Shown: positions 25,644 through 33,390 of the stretch, one piece after another
Numbering within the stretch: the first letter of the stretch is position 1
How the letters are laid out: the number at the start of each line of letters is the position of its first letter
NCBI RefSeq assembly: GCF_947387555.1
Contig: NZ_CANDNZ010000010.1
Coordinates: forward strand, 62,001 to 126,000
DNA from: Thalassomonas sp. RHCl1
GTDB taxonomy: Bacteria > Pseudomonadota > Gammaproteobacteria > Enterobacterales > Alteromonadaceae
Length of the DNA stretch: 64,000 bases
Direction of reading: 5' to 3'
Made by a program: the position numbers and the translations under genes
Notes under the pieces: generated by a model
Databases searched by the model: none
What the model saw: only the letters and a program-made list of their open reading frames with translations
Told to the model about the DNA's origin: nothing

Positions 25644-27023
25644 ATGTTAGGTTTTGATTACGGTACTTCAAACTGCGCCCTGGGGATCATGTCGGGGGAT
25701 AAGCCTGAGCTGATCTCATTAGCCGATCACGGCACCTATATGCCTTCCTCACTATATGCCCCCAGCAGGGAAGTGATAGTTAACTGGTTGCAGCAGCAGT
25801 TAAGCCCGGGTGCTAAAGCAGAATTTTCCGGTTTAAGGCGCTTCCAGTTACAAAGAGGCCAGAGCATGTTACGCGAGCTGGCACTGGATGATATTCCCGG
25901 CGATTTGTTTTTTGGCAAACAGGCGCTTGAGCGCTACCTCGAAGACCCGTCGGAAGGCTATTATATTAAGTCCCCTAAATCTTTCCTCGGCGCCAGCGGC
26001 CTCAAACCCCAGCAAATCGCCCTGTTCGAAGATATCGTCGCGGCGATGATGGCCCATGTTAAGCAGTTGGCGGAGCAGGCATTGCAGCAGGAGTTACACC
26101 AGGTGGTGATCGGCCGGCCGGTAAATTTCCAGGGATTAAAAGGTGAAGAAAGCAATAAACAGGCAATTGATGTACTCACCAATGCCGCCAAACGGGTCGG
26201 GTACCGGGATATAGAATTCCAGTTCGAACCCATTGCCGCCGGGTTTGAGTTTGAAGCTAGCCTTGAGCGGGAAACCCGGGTATTAGTGGTGGATATCGGC
26301 GGCGGTACTACCGACTGCTCTATGCAACTGATGGGCCCGCAGCTGATGCCAAGCCTGGACAGAAGTGTGCATTTACTCGGCCACAGCGGGCAACGTATCG
26401 GCGGAAATGATTTTGATATCCAGCTGGCGCTTAAAGGCATTATGCCACAGCTGGGCATGGACAGCTTACTTAAAAGTGGCAAGCCTATGCCGGTCAACAG
26501 CTACCGCGAAGCCGTGGCCATCAACAATATCAATGCCCAGACAGAATTTTACAGCGGAGCTAACGGCCGCTTCCTGCAACAGCTGAAACGTGACGCCGAG
26601 CAACCCGAGCTGGTCGAACACTTAATACAAGTACACCAGGAAAAACTCAGTTACCAGCTGGTCAACAGTGCCGAGCAGGCAAAAATTGCCCTGAGCGACA
26701 ATGACAGCGGTAAAATTGCGCTGGACTATCTTAATAATCCCGCCAATAACCCAAGCGGAGATAAAACAGCTGATGTCAGCCGGTTACTGCTGCTCGACGC
26801 CGCCAAACGGGAATTAACCAGCATCAATGAGTTAATGCAAGACACCGTAAAACAGGCCGGTTGCCAGCCGGATGCCATTTTTGTTACCGGCGGTACGGCA
26901 AAGTCCCCGGTGCTAAGAGATCATTTACAAGCCCAATACCCCGACAGCCAGTTTATTATTGGAGATAATTTTGGCAGTGTGACCGCCGGCCTTACCCGCT
27001 GGTCCCAAAGAATATTTGCTTAA
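25644..27023 (+). CDS. yegD: Hsp70-family chaperone (YegD type)
   Basis: Cytoplasmic actin-fold ATPase of the Hsp70 superfamily, 459 residues, matching the short YegD branch that lacks a normal peptide-binding domain. The phosphate-1 loop is MLGFDYGTSNCALGIM at the N-terminus, phosphate-2 is VVDIGGGTTDCSM near residues 215-227, and the adenosine loop is FVTGGTAKSPVL near the C-terminus. The ATG at 25644 follows GGAGAGGAAAA and starts directly on the nucleotide-binding strand; 22 extra upstream codons are rejected. Precise role of YegD proteins is not established. Confidence 0.92.
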   Translation: MLGFDYGTSNCALGIMSGDKPELISLADHGTYMPSSLYAPSREVIVNWLQQQLSPGAKAEFSGLRRFQLQRGQSMLRELALDDIPGDLFFGKQALERYLEDPSEGYYIKSPKSFLGASGLKPQQIALFEDIVAAMMAHVKQLAEQALQQELHQVVIGRPVNFQGLKGEESNKQAIDVLTNAAKRVGYRDIEFQFEPIAAGFEFEASLERETRVLVVDIGGGTTDCSMQLMGPQLMPSLDRSVHLLGHSGQRIGGNDFDIQLALKGIMPQLGMDSLLKSGKPMPVNSYREAVAINNINAQTEFYSGANGRFLQQLKRDAEQPELVEHLIQVHQEKLSYQLVNSAEQAKIALSDNDSGKIALDYLNNPANNPSGDKTADVSRLLLLDAAKRELTSINELMQDTVKQAGCQPDAIFVTGGTAKSPVLRDHLQAQYPDSQFIIGDNFGSVTAGLTRWSQRIFA

Positions 27024-27333
27024 GGCCTGGGCCTGTTTAACAAAAAGCTTCCCTTTAGCAACTTATCGGGAAGCAAGTTTACGCTTTGCCACTACCCTTG
27101 CTGGCTGCACAGGCTATTCCTCTCTCCTACGCCGCCACCTTGTTAATAATCTGTTTTATATCAGTAAACAAAACAAGAATAGAAAACATGCTGTTTTTGT
27201 TTTTTTTCCACACAACTTTTACAATTACTAACATTTTCATAAACTTAATAGCTAGCATCTTTCGTACGAAACATTTAGTATGCGCCCGTCATTTTTAACA
27301 CTGACAATGTCAAACTACAATCAGGAATGTTTT
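27024..27333. other. Intergenic region after yegD
   Basis: 310 bases without a convincing gene. A GCTTCCC/GGGAAGC inverted repeat at 27047-27074 may be a weak terminator. An 11-base GGGCCTGTTTA match to the ends of the MITE at 38386 is present at 27029. The right part is AT-rich and probably holds the promoter of the next gene. Confidence 0.4.
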
Positions 27334-28146
27334 ATGAAATTATTACCTATTGCCGCCTTATTATTAACCGGCACTTCCCTTTTAGCCAGCACCGGAGTCC
27401 ACGCTGAGGATTACCAGTCTTTTTCTTCCGTTTCATACAGCGACTTAGATACCAAATATAACGACAGCGATGCTTTTTCCCTCAACAGCCGTTATTATTT
27501 CGACAAAAAGTCAACTTTAGGGCCGCTGGATGAGTTCGAATATATCAATAAAACCAGCAATGTATTTGGCAGCTTCACCGATACCGATTTCAGCAAAAAT
27601 TTCACCTTAGGCGGCGAAGCCTTTATCGACAAGCTATTAGTCGGTGCGACATACCACTATAACGACTTTGATCATAGCGGTAGCGACGATACTTATAGCC
27701 TGACCTTAGGTTACTTGATCTCTGATGACTTTTTAATCAAAGTTGTTAAAGATGATAATAACGATGAATATCTGTTTTCTGCTTCATATAACCATCAGAT
27801 TAATGACAGTGATTATATCGGTTTTACTTACTCTACCGATGACGATACTGATGTTCAGACCCTGGCAACAAAATACTTCACCGACTTGGGACAAGGCCGT
27901 TACCTGACAGCAGAAGTCTCTTTCAGTGATATTGACGATGCCGACAATGATCTGGCAGGCCGTGTGGAATATTTCTTCAACAGCCACACATCAATGGCAG
28001 CCAGCTACAATGACGACGACGACTACTCTGTCGGCGCCAAGCATTACTTCAACAAAAACTACGCCTTAGGCGCCAGCTACCAAAGCAATACCGACAGTGA
28101 CATCGATTACGATCTGTACACTATCGACTTTACTGCTCAGTTTTAA
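27334..28146 (+). CDS. Putative outer-membrane beta-barrel (porin-like) protein
   Basis: A 270-residue exported protein. The ATG at 27334 starts a signal peptide ending GVHAED; the longer frame adds 18 residues with no signal logic. The mature part is very rich in Asp and Tyr, with repeated beta-hairpin signatures such as YHYNDFDHSGSDDTYSLTLGY and YNDDDDYSVGAKHYF, and ends in Phe (IDFTAQF), as in outer-membrane barrels. About 12 strands can be guessed. No named family recognised. Confidence 0.75.
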   Translation: MKLLPIAALLLTGTSLLASTGVHAEDYQSFSSVSYSDLDTKYNDSDAFSLNSRYYFDKKSTLGPLDEFEYINKTSNVFGSFTDTDFSKNFTLGGEAFIDKLLVGATYHYNDFDHSGSDDTYSLTLGYLISDDFLIKVVKDDNNDEYLFSASYNHQINDSDYIGFTYSTDDDTDVQTLATKYFTDLGQGRYLTAEVSFSDIDDADNDLAGRVEYFFNSHTSMAASYNDDDDYSVGAKHYFNKNYALGASYQSNTDSDIDYDLYTIDFTAQF

Positions 28147-28185
28147 CAGTAAAGTAGTTAATGCTCACGCCGATATGGCGTAAAG

Positions 28186-28221
28186 AAAAAGCCAGTTATC
28201 CCGGATAACTGGCTTTATTAA
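28186..28221. terminator. Bidirectional intrinsic terminator
   Basis: Stem AAAGCCAGTTATC / GATAACTGGCTTT with a 3-base loop, between the convergent barrel gene and the first small secreted-protein gene. Confidence 0.9.
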
Positions 28222-28309
28222 TGGACGGTTTTCCAACTTAAACTGGTCGCTTAGTTTTCACCGCCTGCCCGAATATAACTTCCCGGATTAACCCCGAGAA
28301 AATCCTTGC

Positions 28310-28555
28310 TTATCGGCGAATTCCACCGCCACAAGACTCAGAGCCGACAATCCTCATATAAGGCGTCACCGTGCCTGAAGTATAGCTACTATTAGTGCAC
28401 TGGTTAACAACCCTCTCTCCGACAACCGTTGAATAACTGGCATCAGAATAAAAAGCAAATTCTAAAATAGAAAATGCGGCATAGGCATAAGAAGCGCCAA
28501 AAATGGTTGCACCGGTCAAGCCGATTGAAATAAGTTTTTTTAAAGATGTTTGCAT
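28310..28555 (-). CDS. Small secreted Cys-containing protein, DUF6289-like (copy 1)
   Basis: An 81-residue precursor with a signal peptide ending SYAYA. The mature part is about 55 residues with the pattern YSDASYSTVVGERVVNQC, TSGTVTPYMRIVG and a final SCGGG. It is a paralogue of the gene 209 bases upstream. The fold and Cys pair resemble the DUF6289 small-protein family as I recall it; role unknown. A GC-rich hairpin (CGGTC/GACCG) lies in its leader near 28612-28624. Confidence 0.75.
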   Translation of the reverse strand: MQTSLKKLISIGLTGATIFGASYAYAAFSILEFAFYSDASYSTVVGERVVNQCTNSSYTSGTVTPYMRIVGSESCGGGIRR

Positions 28556-28703
28556 AGGTTAACCCTTTTATTGTTTTTAACATTAACCAGGATTAGAAAA
28601 CGAGGGCCCGGTCTTTCCGACCGAGTTCGCTACCACAACTCACCTGAAAATTAACATTAATATAACAACTCAACTTTGTAAACCTTCTATTTAGAGCAAA
28701 CTA

Positions 28704-28737
28704 TAAAAAAGCCAGTCCTGGATAAGACTGGCTAAAT
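28704..28737 (-). terminator. Terminator between the two small secreted-protein genes
   Basis: Stem GCCAGTC / GACTGGC followed by TTTTTT on the minus strand, downstream of copy 2. Each copy therefore appears to be separately transcribed. Confidence 0.88.
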
Positions 28738-28763
28738 GCACAACAAGTGTTTATGCGTTTTAG

Positions 28764-29012
28764 TTAAAACTCATTGCCACCGCACATTTCCATACCAACA
28801 AGTCTTACATAAGAAGTGACTTGGCCACTCGAATAAGTGGTTCCACGACATTGGTTAACCACTTTTTCGCCAACAGGCGTTGAATAACTTGCATCAGAAT
28901 AATAAACGAATTCTTTAATATAGCCGGAACTTGCTGCATAGGCATAAGAAGCTGCTGAAAGTGTAATACCTGTGAACGCGATGGCTGCAATTTTCTTTAA
29001 ATTTGATTTCAT
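28764..29012 (-). CDS. Small secreted Cys-containing protein, DUF6289-like (copy 2)
   Basis: An 82-residue precursor with an AAGGAATAACA ribosome-binding site and a signal peptide ending SYAYA. The mature part shares YYSDASYSTPVGEKVVNQC and SSGQVTSYVRLVG with copy 1, and ends CGGNEF. Roughly 55-60 percent identical to copy 1 by eye, so a local duplication. Two conserved Cys could form a disulfide. Secreted or periplasmic; function unknown. Confidence 0.75.
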   Translation of the reverse strand: MKSNLKKIAAIAFTGITLSAASYAYAASSGYIKEFVYYSDASYSTPVGEKVVNQCRGTTYSSGQVTSYVRLVGMEMCGGNEF

Positions 29013-29148
29013 TGTTATTCCTTTTATTTTTTAGAAAATTTAAAGGCTTGATTACTGTCAAACCTTTAAATCACCCTAATGTAGTTGCCAACCATTGTAA
29101 ATGAAAATTACATTTTATTTACAATGTAAAAAACAGGAAGACAACTTA

Positions 29149-29868
29149 TTATCTTTCTGTTCGCTGGAAAAAAACCTGCCTTACCTGCTCGACAATTTCT
29201 GGCGGTGTCTTCAGGCTAAAAGCCATGCAATTATCGGCAACCGTATCTGTATCCATCTCAAAAACCGGCGTCACCTGCTCAAAGTTATAACCTATGCCCT
29301 GTAACCTCATTTGCATGGTATGGCTGGATTCGATAATAAAATCCACCCTTTTCTCGATCAGCTTACGCAGATTAATGTCGTAGTTAGGGGTGATGTCCAG
29401 GTGCTGCTTTTCTTTGAAGCCATGCTCAAGCAAATATTGATAGCCATACTCTTCTTTGGTGATCCCTATGGTGTATTGCTTAAGATCTTCCAAAGTCTTG
29501 ACCTTAATATCTTTTCGATTGGATAAAGCATAAAAATACATGGGATGTGTCGGCAATAACGGGCAAAGCCATTGAAATTTTGACTCCCGCTCCCTGGAGC
29601 GGTATATGGAATAGATCAAGACGTTCTTTTGCGTCAGCGCCATCTTATAGGCGCGTACCCAGGGATAAAGGTTAATGCGGTATTCAAGCCCGGCTTTATC
29701 CAGCACAGTGCGGACTTTCTCTGTCGCGATCCCGCCGACACTGCCATCGGGTAACAAGAAACTATAAGGGGGCCAGTCTTCGGTAACAACTTCAAGGGGT
29801 TCCTGGGCACAAGCGACTGAAATACATTGCAGGGAAAAAATCACTATAAAGGCGCTATTTTTTAACAT
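29149..29868 (-). CDS. Periplasmic substrate-binding protein (SBP_bac_3-like)
   Basis: A 239-residue exported protein with a signal peptide ending SVACAQ and a mature start LEVVTEDWPPYSF typical of type-II binding proteins. GGIATEKVRTVL, LEDLKQYTIGITKEEYGYQYL and KRVDFIIESS mark the two lobes. A GGGGGATAA ribosome-binding site precedes ATG. No transporter genes are near. Belongs to the marine Gammaproteobacteria group of orphan binding proteins, likely amino-acid or polyamine binding. Confidence 0.82.
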   Translation of the reverse strand: MLKNSAFIVIFSLQCISVACAQEPLEVVTEDWPPYSFLLPDGSVGGIATEKVRTVLDKAGLEYRINLYPWVRAYKMALTQKNVLIYSIYRSRERESKFQWLCPLLPTHPMYFYALSNRKDIKVKTLEDLKQYTIGITKEEYGYQYLLEHGFKEKQHLDITPNYDINLRKLIEKRVDFIIESSHTMQMRLQGIGYNFEQVTPVFEMDTDTVADNCMAFSLKTPPEIVEQVRQVFFQRTER

Positions 29869-29973
29869 TTATCCCCCGCTGGTGAAGCCGTATCATCAAC
29901 CCAAATGCACAAGCAATTATTTATAACCTTATTTGTACCTGCCAACAAGAATAAAAATCGAGATAAGTGAAAA

Positions 29974-30336
29974 TCAGGCTCCCTGACCCATCGCCTGGTT
30001 ATAAGATGTTGAGGTGCCGGAATTTTTTGCATTGGCCAACTCAAGCAGCAGTTGCCCTAAATTCACCTGTTCACTGGTCATAAAAGATGATGGCTCCAGC
30101 TTATCTTTAGCCACTTTTTCCCCGGAAGGTTTGGGTAGCAAAGAAGTTTCACTGTTGTATTGCCACAGGCTGAGCGAAGGAAAATTAAATTGCTCAGAAA
30201 TTTTAGAGGGATACAAAAGTACACTGGCAAAAACCAGCATACTGATCAATAAAATGGCCATAAGAGATTGATATGGGGAAAATTTTTCCGAAAGGTTGGC
30301 TCTGCTTTTTTTACTCTGATCATCAGTTTTGTCCAT
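29974..30336 (-). CDS. Small single-span membrane protein of unknown function
   Basis: A 120-residue protein with a charged N-terminus, one membrane helix (MAILLISMLVFASVLLYP, residues about 26-43) and a Ser/Lys-rich periplasmic tail. A GAGGGGGGAAAG site precedes the ATG, which supports a real gene. No family recognised and no operon partner. Confidence 0.55.
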   Translation of the reverse strand: MDKTDDQSKKSRANLSEKFSPYQSLMAILLISMLVFASVLLYPSKISEQFNFPSLSLWQYNSETSLLPKPSGEKVAKDKLEPSSFMTSEQVNLGQLLLELANAKNSGTSTSYNQAMGQGA

Positions 30337-30529
30337 CTTTCCCCCCTCTTACATAAAACAAAAAATTAACAGCACAGCCTGTAAGATCGGGATGGTTCCA
30401 ATCCACAGTAAAGAAAATAATAACACCCTGACGGGTACTTGTTAATATCCTGTAATGCCTTGTAATGTTTTGCATTAGATTAAAGGGGAATAACATCATT
30501 CCTCAAAGCAATAAATTCTCCTTTGCCAA

Positions 30530-31447
30530 CTAAGGAACCGGCTCACCATTTCGGGCTTCAAGCAGGCGATACCAATCTTCCCGGCTGTAATCCAACTCCA
30601 GGGATTGCTTGGCGGCAAGAATACGCTCAGGCGTAGTGGAACCGATAATAGGACATATTTGCGCCGGATGTTTCAATAACCAGGCAAGGATCACCTGCCA
30701 CGGCTGACATTGATATTTTTCCGCCTGCAGGGTTAACTCATTTTCGATCCTTTGCTCGTCTGCGGCGCTAAAGGTGTTGCCCCAGGCCGAATAAGCCACA
30801 CCGCCAAGGGGGCACCAGGCAACCGGAGTTATCCCCAACTGCTGACACTGATCTAGGGTGCCATCGGTAAAGCTGTTGATATTATGGATATTAATTTCCA
30901 CCTGATTTACCATCAGCGGCAAAGGCAATGCCGATTGCAATAAGCTGAGCTGGGAGGGCGTGAAGTTGCTGACGCCGAAATGTTTCACCTTACCGGCACT
31001 GTGGAGCTGCATTAAGGTATCCGCCACCTCAGCGGCATGAAATAAATAATCCGGGCGGTGCAGTAAAAACATATCCAATGTCTCGATTTCCAGCCGTTTG
31101 AGGATACCGTCAACACTATTCACTAAATAATCCCGGCTAAAATCGTAACATTTGGGATCGCCAGGGTTTGGGGTATTCTCAATACGGATCCCGGCCTTGG
31201 AAGTGATAATCAACTGCTCCCTCAGCCCGGGGTTTTCTTTTAATACCTCGGCAAATAAAGATTCGCTTAAACCGCCGGCATAGATATCGGCATGATCAAA
31301 GTGGTTATAACCTGCTTCAATGGCGGTGCGCAGCGCCAGTTTCCCTTTTGCCCTGTCCGCTGAAGAGTTATCGCCGGTAATGCGCATACAGCCGTATATA
31401 AACCGTGAGGAGTTTAGCCCGGATTTTCCTAATTGAATATTTTTCAT
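30530..31447 (-). CDS. Aldo/keto reductase (YdhF-like)
   Basis: NADPH-dependent oxidoreductase of 305 residues with the TIM-barrel AKR pattern: FDHADIYAGG (catalytic Asp and Tyr), IITSKAGI (Lys) and FLLHRPDYL (His), then KVKHFGVSNFTPSQ and the nucleotide-binding tail ICPIIGSTTPERI. It resembles E. coli YdhF across its length. The ATG at 31447 follows AGGTGA. Physiological substrate unknown. It lies downstream of the halogenase in the same direction and may be cotranscribed. Confidence 0.92.
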   Translation of the reverse strand: MKNIQLGKSGLNSSRFIYGCMRITGDNSSADRAKGKLALRTAIEAGYNHFDHADIYAGGLSESLFAEVLKENPGLREQLIITSKAGIRIENTPNPGDPKCYDFSRDYLVNSVDGILKRLEIETLDMFLLHRPDYLFHAAEVADTLMQLHSAGKVKHFGVSNFTPSQLSLLQSALPLPLMVNQVEINIHNINSFTDGTLDQCQQLGITPVAWCPLGGVAYSAWGNTFSAADEQRIENELTLQAEKYQCQPWQVILAWLLKHPAQICPIIGSTTPERILAAKQSLELDYSREDWYRLLEARNGEPVP

Positions 31448-31572
31448 TGTCACCTGCTTGCCCGGTTTAAAGTAAAAAGTGAAGGTAAAACTTTAACAAC
31501 ATGATGTAAACGATAAAACATTTCAGCGATTTAAAACTCTCCCTGAATTTAAGCAAAAGTTTAAGTAAAAAG

Positions 31573-33087
31573 TTAACCCGCACTCAATTCCGCCAGCTTC
31601 TGGCGGTGTGGTTTAAAGTTCAATCCGCAACGGCTGATAAAGTCAGTGATCTGCCCGATATTATACTTATTGGCATATTCATTACCGGGCTTTAATTGCC
31701 CGCTATCAGGATACAAACCATAACCCGCCAGCAAGCAATGCCAGGATATCGACGGATAGTAATGATCAATTTTCTGACGATCCAGTTCATCACTGAGGTT
31801 ATCCCCCCGCATCCAACATTGTAAAATAGCAACCAGGCTCGCCGAAAGCTGGTTGTTATTGGCATTATCCAGCCAGTACTGACTGTCGGTGCGTGAGTTA
31901 ATACGATAATGGCCGACAATATAATCGCGCACGGCCTCAAAGCGGGCATTGACACTGGCATTAAACTCCCCCTGATATTGGCCGGAAAAGTTGCCTTTTT
32001 GGTAGCAGTCAATAAAGCCTTGCACCGTTTCCTGCACCAGGTGCAAGGCGGTGGCTTCCAACGGCTCGATAAAGCCCTGGGATAAACCGACGGCAACACA
32101 GTTTTTATGCCAGTGTTGCTCTACCCTGCCAACTTTCATTTTTAAGTGGCGCGCCTCAACGTCAGCATCAAGCAAGCCAAGCTTGGCCCTTAATTCCGTT
32201 TCGGCACTATCGCTGCTGGAATAAGCCGAACTGTAAACATAACCATTGCCGTTACGGTTGGTTAACGGGATTTCCCAGGCCCAACCATGTTTTAGCGCAG
32301 TGGAAATGGTTTGTGAACCTAGCTGCTGCGTTTGCTCTGTCGGCAATACGACCGCGGCATCATTAAAGAGGTTATTGCCAAAGCTTTTAAACGGCACCTT
32401 CAGCTGCTGTTGCAGCAATAAACTGGCAAATCCGGTGCAGTCAATAAAGATATCCCCGGCAATAGTTTCACCAGCTTGTGTGATCACACTTTGGATATCG
32501 CCGTTAAGATGCAACTTCACCTCGGCAACGGTTCCCCGGGTATGAGTGACGCCGAATTCTTGTGCCTTTCCCGCCAAAAATTTGCCGAGTAAGGCCGAAT
32601 CAAAGTGATAGCCATAATTGGTTTCAAAAGGAAAATGAAATTCCGGGATAGGTGCTAATTTATGTTTGGCCAGGTAGCTGGCCAGAAAAAAGTGATCGGG
32701 ATGTCCTTCAACCGAGATGCCTTTACGGCGGATATAACTATTATGAAAAAAGCCCGGGGCGCTATAGTCATCGGTTTGCGCCGGAAACGGATGAAAATAG
32801 CGGGAAAATCCGGGTTTAGTCGACCAATTGACAAATTCAATACCATTTTTATAGGTGGCATTACATTGTCCCATCCAATCACTTTCCTTAATGCCCAGAA
32901 AATCCATAAACCCTTTAAGCTGGGGGGTAGACCCTTCGCCCACACCGATAATGCCGATATCCGGAGATTCGATTAAACGAATATTAAAACCCAGATGTTG
33001 CCAGCTTTTCGCCATCAAATTAGCGGCCATCCAACCGGCAGTACCGCCGCCGACAATAACAATTGATTTAGCCTGATGTTCAGACAT
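31573..33087 (-). CDS. Tryptophan-halogenase-family flavin-dependent enzyme
   Basis: FAD/FADH2-dependent halogenase-type protein, 504 residues. The FAD Rossmann motif VGGGTAGWMAA is at residues 12-22. Lys58 in STPQLKGFMDFLGI aligns with the catalytic Lys of PrnA, the WxWxIP hallmark is WAWEIP at 269-274, and Glu344 in PLEATALHL matches the catalytic Glu region. ATG at 33087 is 6 bases from GAGGAG; ATG 33090 is possible. Family members next to TonB receptors in marine bacteria are common and mostly unassigned. A flavin reductase partner is not in the window. Confidence 0.9.
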   Translation of the reverse strand: MSEHQAKSIVIVGGGTAGWMAANLMAKSWQHLGFNIRLIESPDIGIIGVGEGSTPQLKGFMDFLGIKESDWMGQCNATYKNGIEFVNWSTKPGFSRYFHPFPAQTDDYSAPGFFHNSYIRRKGISVEGHPDHFFLASYLAKHKLAPIPEFHFPFETNYGYHFDSALLGKFLAGKAQEFGVTHTRGTVAEVKLHLNGDIQSVITQAGETIAGDIFIDCTGFASLLLQQQLKVPFKSFGNNLFNDAAVVLPTEQTQQLGSQTISTALKHGWAWEIPLTNRNGNGYVYSSAYSSSDSAETELRAKLGLLDADVEARHLKMKVGRVEQHWHKNCVAVGLSQGFIEPLEATALHLVQETVQGFIDCYQKGNFSGQYQGEFNASVNARFEAVRDYIVGHYRINSRTDSQYWLDNANNNQLSASLVAILQCWMRGDNLSDELDRQKIDHYYPSISWHCLLAGYGLYPDSGQLKPGNEYANKYNIGQITDFISRCGLNFKPHRQKLAELSAG

Positions 33088-33175
33088 CATATACTCCTCG
33101 ATCTTTTCATTACCTGGCGGCACGGCCAACTTAACAACAAAGCACCGATAACGCCCCGGTTAATCCTCCTTGCTT

Positions 33176-33317
33176 GTCATCCATAACATCACAACCAATA
33201 TACATCCTGTCTATAGCCGCTCTCTTTCTTCCGTTAAACCTCGGCATTGCCGTACTGGACTTTAGGTACTTAACTTACGCCTGGAGCGTGTAAGTTGACC
33301 ATACGTCCTGTATATAA
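33176..33317 (-). repeat. Degenerate repeat array C
   Basis: One recognisable unit, ending ATACGTCCTGTATATAAA at 33301-33318, preceded by a strong hairpin AACTTACGC/GCGTGTAAGTT and by an older, mutated copy containing TACATCCTGT and GCCGCTCTCTT. It lies between the TonB receptor terminator and the halogenase gene, in the same orientation as arrays A and D. Confidence 0.7.
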
Positions 33318-33353
33318 AAAACCACTTAATCTTGCGATCAAGTGGTTTTCTTT
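33317..33353 (-). terminator. Terminator abutting array C
   Basis: Stem CCACTT...AAGTGG with inner ATC/GAT, flanked by A and T runs. It ends the TonB receptor transcript, and its minus-strand T-tract runs into array C. Confidence 0.85.
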
Positions 33354-33390
33354 TCAATGACAGTTCACGTTAACACTTATCCAATTAACA

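Noticed and set aside
27016-27298. Small plus-strand frames between yegD and the barrel gene
   Set aside because: They overlap each other in two frames, have no initiation site and translate AT-rich promoter sequence.
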